This document shows, piece by piece, positions 18,722 through 27,744 of a stretch of 64,000 nt of DNA; position 1 is the stretch's first letter; each line of letters starts with the position of its first letter. The position numbers were made by a program, and so were the translations under genes. This DNA comes from Rhodococcus sp. BP22. Lineage in GTDB: Bacteria; Actinomycetota; Actinomycetes; Mycobacteriales; Mycobacteriaceae. The stretch spans positions 62,001-126,000 of the forward strand of contig NZ_JACFTB010000001.1 of NCBI RefSeq assembly GCF_014281965.1, given 5' to 3'. The notes beneath the pieces are model-generated. The model was given only the letters and a program-made list of their open reading frames with translations, was not told the origin of the DNA and did not search any database.

Positions 18722-20218
18722 ATGGGCGACGATGTCGAACAGCGGAAGTTCACCAGGGAGGACCGTCATCGGTTCCGACAGAAGGTTCAGGACTGCCTCG
18801 ATGCACTCGCGATCATGCTTGCGGAACAGACATTCGAGGTCGGTCAACCGCAAATAGGGATGGAGATCGAACTCAATCTCGTCGACGAAGCCATGGCACC
18901 TGCGATGGCCAACGCGACCGTCCTCGACGCGATTGCCGACCCGGACTTTCAGACGGAACTCGGCCAGTTCAACATCGAGATCAACGTCGAACCACGACCG
19001 TTGCGCGGCAGCAGCATCGAAGATCTCGAACGCGATCTGCGGACTTCGCTCAATGCTGCTGACGAGCGTGCACGGGCGTCGGGTAGCAGACTCGCGATGA
19101 TCGGAATGCTGCCGACGTTGACCGAGAAGCACTTCGAGCATCGCTGGTTGTCGGCGAACCCCAGGTACGACCTCCTCAACCAACAGATCTTTGCCGCTCG
19201 CGGCGAGGATATCGAACTCGATATCCTCGGGGTCCGGTTGCCCGGAGCAGATTCTGCCGAGATGTTGTCGACAATCACGGACACGATCCTGCCCGAAGCG
19301 GCCTGCACGTCGGTGCAACTCCACCTACAGGTGGCCCCGGAAGAATTCGCCTCGCATTGGAATGCCGCGCAGGCGCTCGCCGGGGTACAGGTGGCGCTCG
19401 CGGCCAATTCACCGTTCCTTGCCGGCCGTGCACTGTGGCACGAGACTCGTATCCCGTTGTTCGAGCAGGCAACCGACACCAGGCCGAAGGAATTGGTGAA
19501 TCAAGGAGTACGGCCGAGGGTCTGGTTCGGTGAACGATGGATCACCTCGATCTTCGACCTGTTCGAGGAGAACTCACGATACTTTCCAGCGCTGCTGCCC
19601 GTCTGCAGCGACGAGGATCCACTGGCAGCGTTGGCGGAGGGCGTGACACCGAACCTGTCCGAGTTGCGCATGCACAACGGGACCGTCTATCGCTGGAATC
19701 GGCCCATCTACGATCGCTCGTCCGGCGGTCACCACATTCGGCTCGAGAACAGGGTGCTACCCGCCGGTCCGTCGATCGTGGACACGCTCGCTGACGCCGC
19801 GTTCTACTACGGGACCGTCCGCTCGCTCGCAGACGCCGATAGGCCACTGTGGTCGCAGATGTCGTTCGATGCGGCTGAGGAAAACTTGCATTCAGCCGCT
19901 CGAGGCGGATTCGATTCTCGGCTCTACTGGCCGGAAGTAGGTTCGGTGAGTCCGCAGGAATTGGTCCTTCGACGGCTATTACCGATGGCAGACGCCGGGC
20001 TCGCGTCCTACGGCGTGGATGTCGCCGTGCGCGAGAAGTATCTCGGCATAATCGAGGGCCGCTGCTTGGCTCGACGTTCGGGCTCGGTCTGGCAACGCGA
20101 GGCGGTAGTGGCGCGCGAGCGTGCGGGAGAGGACCGAGAGTCCGCGCTGGCCGGGATGCTCGGTGACTACATCACATTGATGAACGAAGGCGAACCGGTC
20201 CACACCTGGTCTTTCTGA
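18722..20218 (+). CDS. Glutamate-cysteine ligase-family (GCS2) enzyme
   Basis: 498 residues of the carboxylate-amine/thiol ligase GCS2 family. Recognisable parts are GMEIELNLVD (ATP/glutamate-binding acidic strand), FNIEINVEPRPL, LNQQIFAARGEDIELDI and SGGHHIRLENRVLPAG, where the conserved Arg and Glu bind substrates and metal. The family forms gamma-glutamyl amides with ATP. This organism makes mycothiol rather than glutathione, so the product is uncertain; an ergothioneine-type EgtA role is possible, but no egt genes are near. The ATG at 18722 is the first good start. It runs co-directionally into the DUF2784 gene. Confidence 0.82.
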   Translation: MGDDVEQRKFTREDRHRFRQKVQDCLDALAIMLAEQTFEVGQPQIGMEIELNLVDEAMAPAMANATVLDAIADPDFQTELGQFNIEINVEPRPLRGSSIEDLERDLRTSLNAADERARASGSRLAMIGMLPTLTEKHFEHRWLSANPRYDLLNQQIFAARGEDIELDILGVRLPGADSAEMLSTITDTILPEAACTSVQLHLQVAPEEFASHWNAAQALAGVQVALAANSPFLAGRALWHETRIPLFEQATDTRPKELVNQGVRPRVWFGERWITSIFDLFEENSRYFPALLPVCSDEDPLAALAEGVTPNLSELRMHNGTVYRWNRPIYDRSSGGHHIRLENRVLPAGPSIVDTLADAAFYYGTVRSLADADRPLWSQMSFDAAEENLHSAARGGFDSRLYWPEVGSVSPQELVLRRLLPMADAGLASYGVDVAVREKYLGIIEGRCLARRSGSVWQREAVVARERAGEDRESALAGMLGDYITLMNEGEPVHTWSF

Positions 20219-20243
20219 CCCTCTGGGGGCATAGGATCGGTTC

Positions 20244-20618
20244 ATGATGTTCCGGGCGCTGGCCGACATCACGGTAGCGGCGCACCTCGCGTTCGTCGTG
20301 TATGTCGTTGCGGGCGGTTTTCTGGCCTGGCGCTATCGACGCACAATTTGGCTGCATGGCGCCGCAGTGGCGTGGGGGTTCGTCTCGATAGTGATCGGCG
20401 TCGATTGCCCGCTGACCCAACTCGAAAGCTGGGCCCGAGTGCGCGGCGGCGGATCAGCGCTGCCGTCTACCGGTTTCATCGACTACTACCTCACCGGGGT
20501 CGTCTACCCCGAAAGCATGCTCGGCGTGGTTCGGTTTGCGGCTATCTGCACCGTCGCCATCTCGTGGGCGGGATTTATGGTGCTCCGGTCGCGGTCGCGG
20601 CACTTCAGCGCAACCTGA
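20244..20618 (+). CDS. DUF2784 family small membrane protein
   Basis: 124 residues with three to four predicted membrane helices and a short basic C-terminus. The family pattern is visible: an N-terminal ADITVAAHLAFVVYVVAGGF, then VIGVDCPLTQLESWAR and FIDYYLTGVVYPE. The conserved Cys in DCPLT and the Asp/Tyr pair are typical of DUF2784, but no function is known. It starts at 20244, 26 nt after the GCS2 stop, and is probably on the same transcript. Confidence 0.8.
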   Translation: MMFRALADITVAAHLAFVVYVVAGGFLAWRYRRTIWLHGAAVAWGFVSIVIGVDCPLTQLESWARVRGGGSALPSTGFIDYYLTGVVYPESMLGVVRFAAICTVAISWAGFMVLRSRSRHFSAT

Positions 20619-20659
20619 TCGAGGATGGTGGGCGTCGTCGACTCTCGGCGTGATGCACG

Positions 20660-20673
20660 TTACTGTCGAGTAC
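20660..20673 (+). promoter_or_regulatory. Palindromic site TTACT-N4-AGTAC just before the enoyl-reductase-like gene
   Basis: TTACT GTCG AGTAC abuts the ATG at 20674. It differs by one base from the TTACT-N4-AGTAA palindrome upstream of fabG1 (38021-38034). It may be an operator for a TetR-like lipid regulator; this is inference from the shared pattern. Confidence 0.35.
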
Positions 20674-21945
20674 ATGACTTCGAGTGTTCCCGAACCCGCC
20701 GAAACCGCTGACAAAACCTGCTCATACGACATAGTCGTCTATGGCGCAACAGGCTTCGTCGGACGTCTTACTGCCGACTATTTGGCCCGCCACGCCCCGG
20801 AAGGAACTGTCATAGCCCTCGCAGGCCGGTCTACTTCCCGTGTCGAGGCGGTGCGGCGCACCCTCCCCGCCGCCGCGGCGCAGTGGCCCATCGTCGAGGC
20901 CGACGCTGCGGACGAAGACGCGCTCCGAGCTCTCGCTGAATCCACTCGCGTCGTGATCACTACCGTCGGCCCCTACGCGAAGTTCGGACTGCCACTCGCT
21001 ACCGCATGCGCGGTCGCCGGCACCGACTACGTCGATCTGACCGGCGAAGTACTTTTCGCTCGTCAAAGTATCGACAAAAACCACGAGATCGCCCAGAAGT
21101 CCGGCGCCCGCATCGTCCATTCCTGTGGATTCGACTCGATACCCTCCGATATCGGTGTCCACGTTCTGCACGCAGCCGTGGCAGCCGATGGTGCCGGCGA
21201 ACTGACCGACACCACCCTTGTGGTCTCCTCGATGCGCGGCGGCGTCAGCGGCGGCACCATCGACTCGGTTCGGACACAACTCGCCGAGATGAAGAAAGAC
21301 GGCAAACTTCGCAGGCTTGCCGCTCGCCCCTATTCTCTGAGCCCGGACCGTAGCCGCGAGACCGACTTCGGTCGGCAACTCGATGCTCAGGTCGTCAACG
21401 GCACCCAGATCTCCCCCAGCGTTCGAGGATGGAAAGCTCCGTTCTTCATGGCGTCGTACAACACCCGCGTCGTCCGGCGAAGCAATGCTCTTCGAGATTG
21501 GGCTTACGGCAAGCAGTTTCGTTACCGTGAGGTGATGAACGTCGGTACCTCGTTCGCGTCTCCCGTCATTGCCGGTGCAGTCTCCGTCGGGCTCGGCGCC
21601 GCGTTGGTGGGAATGACAGTTCTGCCCGGCAAGCTGCTCGACCGCATCCTGCCCGAGCCCGGCAAGGGGCCGAGCACCCAGGCGCAGGAGAACGGTCACT
21701 TCACGATGGACGTATACACGACCACGACGTCCGGTGCTCGATACCGTTCGCGGGTGAAGGCCGACGGCGATCCAGGCTACAAGGCCACCGCGGTGATGCT
21801 CAGCGAGTCAGCGCTCGCTCTTGTTCACAACCGAGACAGCCTGCCCGAGGCTGCTGGAGTACTCACTCCAGCAACGGGAATCGGTGATGCACTGGTGACT
21901 CGCCTCCAAGATGCGGGCCTGGAAATCTGGGCTCGCAAGGAGTGA
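20674..21945 (+). CDS. Saccharopine dehydrogenase-like / trans-acting enoyl reductase family protein
   Basis: 423 residues. The N-terminal Rossmann domain has YGATGFVGRLTADYLA (dinucleotide site), then VITTVGPYAKFGLPLATACAVAGTDYVDLTGE, the signature of the Rv2449c/Rv2953 group. The best-known relative, Rv2953, is a trans-acting enoyl reductase for mycobacterial phthiocerol and phenolphthiocerol lipids. Here no polyketide synthase is near, so a broader lipid role is likely. A hydrophobic segment near 290-310 may touch the membrane. I use ATG 20674; ATG 20653 would add seven residues. The CoA-transferase gene overlaps its stop (GTGA). Confidence 0.75.
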   Translation: MTSSVPEPAETADKTCSYDIVVYGATGFVGRLTADYLARHAPEGTVIALAGRSTSRVEAVRRTLPAAAAQWPIVEADAADEDALRALAESTRVVITTVGPYAKFGLPLATACAVAGTDYVDLTGEVLFARQSIDKNHEIAQKSGARIVHSCGFDSIPSDIGVHVLHAAVAADGAGELTDTTLVVSSMRGGVSGGTIDSVRTQLAEMKKDGKLRRLAARPYSLSPDRSRETDFGRQLDAQVVNGTQISPSVRGWKAPFFMASYNTRVVRRSNALRDWAYGKQFRYREVMNVGTSFASPVIAGAVSVGLGAALVGMTVLPGKLLDRILPEPGKGPSTQAQENGHFTMDVYTTTTSGARYRSRVKADGDPGYKATAVMLSESALALVHNRDSLPEAAGVLTPATGIGDALVTRLQDAGLEIWARKE

Positions 21946-23336
21946 CGGTAGCCGACGGGTCCGATGCCCACACCGATCTCCTGCGAGCGTACGAGAAATC
22001 GGTGGGGGTGTCCGGCGCCTACAGCGAGTTCGTGACGGCGCCGTGGGGCGATCGACTGTCGGCTGTATTGCCGGTACGCGCACTCGCATCCGGTGCTGTC
22101 GCAGCGTTCGCGTCATCAGTGGATCGGTATCGGCGAAGCGTGGGACTCGATACCACTGCGTGGAAACTCAGCCCCGATCGCATTTCCGCGTCCTTCAGCG
22201 GTGACCGCATGTACCGGGAAAACGGTGAGCCGGTACGCGCCTTCGCCGAACTCTCGGGGTTCTTCGAATGCGCGGACGGTTGGGTACGCACGCACGCCAA
22301 CTATCCCCACCATCGACGTGCGTTGTTGCGAGCGATCGGCCTCGACGAAACAGCAACAGTCGACGCGGCCCGGATGCGCATCGGATCGCTCGACAGCGCC
22401 ACCATCGAGCGCCGATGCGCACGCGCCGGTGCGATAGCGGTCCGGGTCCGCACCGAGCAGGAGTGGGCCGAACACGAGGTAGGCGCAGCGGTTGCCTCCG
22501 AGCCTCTCGTTCGATCCATTCATCGATCCGATGCAGCACCGCGCCCCGATTACGCTGCGACACAACAATATCCATTGCGCGGACTTCGGGTACTCGACTC
22601 GACCCGTGTAATTGCAGGACCCGTTGCATCGCGCGCCCTTGCGCTTCTCGGCGCGAGTGTTCTGCGCATCGACCCACCGGACCTACCCGAGATCGGGTGG
22701 CAACACATGGAAAACGGCCAGGGCAAACGTAGCGCCCTACTCGATATGAAAACTGTCGAAGGATTGAACACGGCTCGACAATTGTGCGCCCAGTCCGATG
22801 TCTTTCTCTCAGGCTACCGACCGGGCGCCATCGAGAACTTCGGCTTCCTACCCAGCTCGTTTCGGCCGGGGATCGTGTGTGGATCGGTGTCGGCGTGGGG
22901 GCACGGTGCTCGGCAGAACAATGCATGGCTCCAGCGTGGTTTCGACAGCATCGTCCAAGCCGCGAGCGGGATAGCGGTGATCGAGGGATCCGAGAACGAT
23001 CCTGGCGCCTTGCCCGCGCAGGCACTCGATCATGCCAGTGGTTACCTACTCGCCGCGGGCATCGTGGATGCACTCACCGCAACACGCATTTCGGGATCAG
23101 GCTGCGATGTATCGGTGTCACTGGCGCGAACAGCCTCCTGGCTCACCTCCGCAGGAGGTCGGACCGAACACCCCGACGCTGCGTCCTTACCCGGTCCGGA
23201 CTCCACCGTCACACATGGACCTACGACGACCGCCTTGCCTGCGCTCGCGGACTACAGCGACTACCCGTTTCCAGCGCACCCGCTCGGTTCGCACGCCCCG
23301 AGCTTCGACGACGACCGAGGACCCACTTCCGCATGA
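21942..23336 (+). CDS. CaiB/BaiF-type (family III) CoA transferase
   Basis: A 464-residue family III CoA-transferase-like protein. The first ~200 residues are a divergent half with GAYSEFVTAPWGDRLSA. The second half starts with the family strand LRVLDSTRVIAGPVASRALALLGASVLRIDPP and continues with the conserved RGFDSIVQAASGI segment, where family members keep an FD-x3-QA motif, and ALDHASGYLLAAGI. Such enzymes move CoA between carboxylic acids. The acid is unknown. The GTG start at 21942 overlaps the previous stop, and its own stop overlaps the next ATG, so three genes are translationally coupled. Confidence 0.75.
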   Translation: MTVADGSDAHTDLLRAYEKSVGVSGAYSEFVTAPWGDRLSAVLPVRALASGAVAAFASSVDRYRRSVGLDTTAWKLSPDRISASFSGDRMYRENGEPVRAFAELSGFFECADGWVRTHANYPHHRRALLRAIGLDETATVDAARMRIGSLDSATIERRCARAGAIAVRVRTEQEWAEHEVGAAVASEPLVRSIHRSDAAPRPDYAATQQYPLRGLRVLDSTRVIAGPVASRALALLGASVLRIDPPDLPEIGWQHMENGQGKRSALLDMKTVEGLNTARQLCAQSDVFLSGYRPGAIENFGFLPSSFRPGIVCGSVSAWGHGARQNNAWLQRGFDSIVQAASGIAVIEGSENDPGALPAQALDHASGYLLAAGIVDALTATRISGSGCDVSVSLARTASWLTSAGGRTEHPDAASLPGPDSTVTHGPTTTALPALADYSDYPFPAHPLGSHAPSFDDDRGPTSA

Positions 23337-24364
23337 CCATTCCACTGATCGTCGACGTCGACACCGGAATCGACGACTCCTTGGCTCTGCTCTACCTGTT
23401 GGCCAGCCCCGAAGCCGAGATCCTGTCGATCGCATCGACCGCAGGTAACGTCTCGGCGAACCAGGTGGCTGCAAACAACCTGGCGTGGCTCGACCTGTGC
23501 AAGGCAACCGACATCGAGGTGACGCTGGGTGCACAGGTGCCGCTGGCATCCCCGCTCATGACGACCGAAGAAACGCACGGCCCACGCGGAGTCGGGTACG
23601 CCGACCTTCCGGTTTCCGATCGCTCACTGTCGAATCGTGATGCAGCAACTGCCTGGGTGGAACTGGTACGCGAACGGCCAGGCGAGATCGTCGGATTGGT
23701 CACCGGGCCGTTGACCAATCTCGCACAGGCTGTTCGAATCGATCCAGACCTTCCGCGACTGTTGAAGCGACTCGTGTTGATGGGTGGGGCTTTTCAGCAC
23801 CCCGGTAACACGACACCGACGAGCGAATGGAATATCGCAGTCGATCCGGAGGCAGCATCGGAAGTGTTCGCGGCATTCTCCGGCCTTCCAGAGGCTCGCT
23901 TACCTGTCGTGTGTCCACTCGACATCACCGAGACCATCGAAATGATCCCCCACCACATCGCGCGGTTGGCCGATCGCGCGGGAAGTACTCCGCGCGAGAT
24001 CATTTCGGAGACAGATGGATCCGATATCAGATCCACCGCGTCCAACGCGGTCGTGCGCCACTTTTCCGATGCAGTCCGCTTCTACATGGAGTTTCACCGC
24101 GATCACGACCAAGGATTCCTGGCGCACATGCACGATCCGTTCGTCGCTGCCGTAGCACTGAATCCCGCGATCGTGACTCTGCGCACAGCCACCGTGGATA
24201 TCGAACTGGACGGAACCCTCACCCGCGGGACAACGGTTGCGGACTGGAGAGGGATGTGGGGCCGCCCGCTCAACGCGGCAATCGCATCGACAACAGATCC
24301 GGAAGCATTCTTCGACGACCTGATCGAACGCATCGGAGCGATGGCCGCACGCCTGTACCCCTGA
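23333..24364 (+). CDS. Inosine-uridine preferring nucleoside hydrolase family protein
   Basis: 343 residues of the IunH superfamily. The calcium-binding N-terminal motif DVDTGIDDSLAL has D8, D10, D14 and D15 in place. Further family parts are THGPRGVG, the LVTGPLTNLAQAVRIDP segment and the conserved EWNIAVDPEAASEVF with asparagine and aspartates of the ribose site. It should cleave a ribonucleoside to base and ribose, probably in nucleoside salvage; base preference cannot be read. The ATG at 23333 overlaps the CoA-transferase stop (ATGA). It ends inside a strong bidirectional hairpin shared with meaB. Confidence 0.9.
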   Translation: MTIPLIVDVDTGIDDSLALLYLLASPEAEILSIASTAGNVSANQVAANNLAWLDLCKATDIEVTLGAQVPLASPLMTTEETHGPRGVGYADLPVSDRSLSNRDAATAWVELVRERPGEIVGLVTGPLTNLAQAVRIDPDLPRLLKRLVLMGGAFQHPGNTTPTSEWNIAVDPEAASEVFAAFSGLPEARLPVVCPLDITETIEMIPHHIARLADRAGSTPREIISETDGSDIRSTASNAVVRHFSDAVRFYMEFHRDHDQGFLAHMHDPFVAAVALNPAIVTLRTATVDIELDGTLTRGTTVADWRGMWGRPLNAAIASTTDPEAFFDDLIERIGAMAARLYP

Positions 24365-24399
24365 CACTACCGATTCCTCGGAAAGTGCAGGGGTACAGG
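24352..24399. terminator. Bidirectional hairpin between nucleoside hydrolase and meaB genes
   Basis: CCTGTACCCCTG (24352-24363) pairs perfectly with CAGGGGTACAGG (24388-24399), and CACT/AGTG (24365-24368/24384-24387) extend the stem inside after a one-base bulge. It includes the end of the nucleoside hydrolase gene and lies 15 nt past the meaB stop. Confidence 0.8.
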
Positions 24400-24414
24400 A
24401 TGTTCACAATCGAA

Positions 24415-25437
24415 CTACGTCCAGGCGGATGGCGCGGCAGCGTCGAAGGTGTCGAGCAACTCCTGAGCTGCCAATGCCGCGGTCAAAGACCCGTCACGAA
24501 CGCGCTCTTCGACCCCGACGCGAATAGCTTTCACCGCAGGATTCTGTGCGATCCGGCGCAGCATCTGATCGTTGACCATCGACCACATCCAGTCGACCTG
24601 CTGGCGTCGACGCTTTTCGGCGAACTCACCGGCGTCGGTGAGCACCTGTCGATGCCTCAGAACGGTGTTCCAGAATTCGTCGAGCCCGGTCCCCTCGATC
24701 GCGCTGATAGTGAGAACCGGTGGCTTCCAAATCGCATCGTGCGGATAGATCATCCGAAGCGCGCCTGCCAACTCCCTGGCCGCGCTCTTGGCCTCCATGA
24801 TGTGTTTGCCGTCAGCCTTGTTCACAGCCACCAGATCGGCCAGCTCGAGGACACCTTTCTTGATGCCCTGCAACTGATCTCCGGTCCGGGCCAGAGTCAA
24901 GAATGCGAAGCAGTCCACCATGTTGGCAACCGACACCTCCGACTGCCCTACCCCGACGGTCTCGACGAGGATGACGTCGAATCCCGCAGCCTCGAGCAGA
25001 ACGATGGTCTCGCGGGTCGCTCGCGTCACTCCCCCGAGAGTGCCCGACGTCGGCGAGGGACGAATGTAGGCGTCCTTCTCCACCGACAGCCGAGCCATCC
25101 GGGTCTTATCGCCCAGAATCGACCCACCTGTACGGGTGGACGAGGGATCGACGGCCAAGACCGCGACCCGATGGCCCTGCTCGATCAACCGCATGCCGAG
25201 TGCGTCGATGAACGTCGACTTCCCTACCCCCGGAACTCCGGTGATGCCGACGCGGTGTGCGCCTCCGGCCTTCGGCAGCAGTTGCAGAAGCAGTTGCTGT
25301 GCAAGGTCGCGATGATCCGCTCGCGTCGACTCGACCAACGTGATCGCCCGAGCGAGCCCGGAACGATCGTTGGCGAGGACCGACTTCGCCACCGCGTCGA
25401 TATCGATCTCGAGCGGCGTTCTGGTCGAGCTACTCAT
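24415..25437 (-). CDS. meaB: Methylmalonyl-CoA mutase-associated GTPase MeaB
   Basis: MeaB is the G3E-type GTPase chaperone that protects and reloads the B12 cofactor of methylmalonyl-CoA mutase. 340 residues; P-loop GVPGVGKS at 67-74, the Mg/switch region VLAVDPSSTRTGGSILGD, a Walker B-like VDVILVETVGVGQSE segment and the NKADG base-recognition motif (LVAVNKADGKH). It lies 15 nt downstream of mutB on the same strand, the usual partner order. Confidence 0.95.
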   Translation of the reverse strand: MSSSTRTPLEIDIDAVAKSVLANDRSGLARAITLVESTRADHRDLAQQLLLQLLPKAGGAHRVGITGVPGVGKSTFIDALGMRLIEQGHRVAVLAVDPSSTRTGGSILGDKTRMARLSVEKDAYIRPSPTSGTLGGVTRATRETIVLLEAAGFDVILVETVGVGQSEVSVANMVDCFAFLTLARTGDQLQGIKKGVLELADLVAVNKADGKHIMEAKSAARELAGALRMIYPHDAIWKPPVLTISAIEGTGLDEFWNTVLRHRQVLTDAGEFAEKRRRQQVDWMWSMVNDQMLRRIAQNPAVKAIRVGVEERVRDGSLTAALAAQELLDTFDAAAPSAWT

Positions 25438-25452
25438 GTGAGTACGTCACGA

Positions 25453-27741
25453 TCACGCCGTCGCCTCGTGCGGCTCCGGCCCGTTTCCGTGACCGAGCTG
25501 TTCGGAGATTTTCTGGACAAGTCCGATAGCGGCATCGGCGATGACCGTCCCGGGTGGGAAGATCGCGGCAGCGCCTGCGGCATACAACTCCTCGAAGTCG
25601 CCGGGCGGGATGACGCCACCGACGACGATCATGATGTCGGGCCGATCGACCGCTGCGAGTGCTTCCCGAAGTGCAGGCACCAACGTCAAGTGGCCTGCTG
25701 CGAGTGAGGACACACCGACGACGTGTACGTCGTTGTCGGCCGCCTGCCGCGCAACCTCTTCAGGAGTCTGGAACAGCGGTCCGACGTCGACGTCGAATCC
25801 GATGTCGGCGAACGCAGTCGCAATGACCTTCTGACCACGATCGTGGCCGTCCTGGCCCATCTTGCACACCAGAACGCGGGGACGTCGACCTTCGTCCTCG
25901 GAGAACTTCTCCACCAACTCTGTCGCCTTGATCAGGTTCTCGGACTTTCCTGCTTCATCGCGGTACACACCACTGATTGTCCGGATTTCGGCCTGATGCC
26001 GCCCGTAAACCTTCTCCAGTGCGTCGGAAATCTCTCCGACCGTCGCCATCTTGCGGGCAGCGTCGATCGCCAGATTCAGCAGGTTGTTTTCCATACCGGG
26101 CTCGTCGGACGCCGCTGCACGCGTCAGGTTCGCCAGCGCGGCCTCCACCTCTTCGGTGTTTCTTTCCGCGCGGAGGCGCTTCAGTTTGTCGATCTGTTCT
26201 TTGCGGACCTTCGAGTTCTCGACCTTGAGAACCTCGATAGTGTCGGGCTCGTCCGGCACGTATTTGTTGACGCCGACGAGCGGCTGGCGACCGGAGTCGA
26301 TACGAGCCTGGGTTCGGGCAGCTGCTTCCTCGATCCGCAACTTCGGAATGCCTTCGCCGATGGCCTGCGCCATTCCTCCTGCAGCTTCGACCTCGGCGAT
26401 GTGTGCCCGTGCGCGGTTCGCAAGCTGGTGAGTGAGCCATTCGACGTAGTGAGAGCCGCCCCACGGGTCGATCGGTCGTACCGTGTTCGACTCCTGCTGA
26501 ATCAGCAACTGCGTGTTACGGGCGATGCGAGCGGAGAAGTCAGTAGGCAGCGCCAATGCTTCGTCGAGTGCGTTGGTGTGTAGCGACTGCGTGTGCCCCT
26601 GGGTTGCGGCCATCGCCTCCACACACGTGCGTGCGACGTTGTTGAACACGTCCTGGGCAGTCAGAGACCATCCTGAAGTCTGCGAATGTGTACGCAGTGA
26701 CAACGATTTGGCGCTCTTAGGCTCGAATTTCGCCACCAACTCTGCCCACAGCAACCGGCCTGCACGCAGCTTGGCAACCTCCATGAAGAAGTTCATCCCG
26801 ATGGCCCAGAAGAAGGAAAGCCGAGGCGCGAACGTATCGATGTCCATTCCCGCGGCCAGACCTGCGCGGATGTACTCGACGCCGTCGGCAAGGGTGTATG
26901 CCAATTCGAGATCGGCTGTCGCACCGGCCTCTTGGATGTGATAGCCCGAGATCGAGATCGAGTTGTACTTCGGCATGTTCGCACTCGAATACGCGAAGAT
27001 GTCCGAGATGATCCGCATCGACGGTTTCGGCGGATAGATGTAGGTGTTACGGACCATGAACTCTTTGAGGATGTCGTTCTGAATGGTCCCGGCAAGTTTC
27101 TCCGGCCCGACGCCCTGTTCCTCGGCCGCAGCGACGTACAGCGCGAGGATGGGCAGCACGGCACCGTTCATCGTCATCGATACCGACACGCTACCGAGAT
27201 CGATACCGTCGAACAACTGCCGCATGTCGTAGATCGAATCGATCGCTACACCGGCCATACCCACATCGCCCTGTACGCGAGGATGATCCGAGTCGTACCC
27301 GCGGTGGGTCGCCAGATCGAACGCAACCGACAGACCCTTCTGACCGGCCGCGAGATTTCGCCTATAGAACGCATTCGATTCCGCCGCAGTCGAGAATCCG
27401 GCGTACTGACGAATCGTCCACGGCTGGTTGACGTACATCGTCGGGTAGGGCCCACGAATGAACGGCGGCGTGCCCGGATAGCTGTCGAGCGGGTAGCCCT
27501 CGGCTTCGGCGGCATCGCGATCGGCCTTGGTGAACACAGGCTTGACGTCGATACCTTCGGGAGTGGACCACACAACCTGCTCGGCGGAGTAGTTGTTGGC
27601 CTTCGCACCCGCTGCAATGTGCTCCGATGCTTCTTCGGCCGTGGGCGAGGACGGGGGCGGCGACTGCGGATCCTTCAGTGGAACATCGGCAAAACTGCCG
27701 ATGACATGAGTTACCCGTGGTTCGGCTTCGTTGGTGGTCAT
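25453..27741 (-). CDS. mutB: Methylmalonyl-CoA mutase, large (catalytic) subunit
   Basis: This B12 enzyme interconverts (R)-methylmalonyl-CoA and succinyl-CoA, linking propionate, odd-chain fatty acid and branched amino acid or cholesterol breakdown with the TCA cycle, and supplying methylmalonyl units. 762 residues: the TIM barrel (about 60-600) has [19 protein letters not shown] and the substrate-site [19 protein letters not shown]; the C-terminal cobalamin domain has DGHDRG (near 630) with the cobalt-binding histidine. It forms a heterodimer with MutA, encoded 3 nt upstream. MeaB follows. Confidence 0.97.
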   Translation of the reverse strand: MTTNEAEPRVTHVIGSFADVPLKDPQSPPPSSPTAEEASEHIAAGAKANNYSAEQVVWSTPEGIDVKPVFTKADRDAAEAEGYPLDSYPGTPPFIRGPYPTMYVNQPWTIRQYAGFSTAAESNAFYRRNLAAGQKGLSVAFDLATHRGYDSDHPRVQGDVGMAGVAIDSIYDMRQLFDGIDLGSVSVSMTMNGAVLPILALYVAAAEEQGVGPEKLAGTIQNDILKEFMVRNTYIYPPKPSMRIISDIFAYSSANMPKYNSISISGYHIQEAGATADLELAYTLADGVEYIRAGLAAGMDIDTFAPRLSFFWAIGMNFFMEVAKLRAGRLLWAELVAKFEPKSAKSLSLRTHSQTSGWSLTAQDVFNNVARTCVEAMAATQGHTQSLHTNALDEALALPTDFSARIARNTQLLIQQESNTVRPIDPWGGSHYVEWLTHQLANRARAHIAEVEAAGGMAQAIGEGIPKLRIEEAAARTQARIDSGRQPLVGVNKYVPDEPDTIEVLKVENSKVRKEQIDKLKRLRAERNTEEVEAALANLTRAAASDEPGMENNLLNLAIDAARKMATVGEISDALEKVYGRHQAEIRTISGVYRDEAGKSENLIKATELVEKFSEDEGRRPRVLVCKMGQDGHDRGQKVIATAFADIGFDVDVGPLFQTPEEVARQAADNDVHVVGVSSLAAGHLTLVPALREALAAVDRPDIMIVVGGVIPPGDFEELYAAGAAAIFPPGTVIADAAIGLVQKISEQLGHGNGPEPHEATA

Positions 27742-27744
27742 TTC

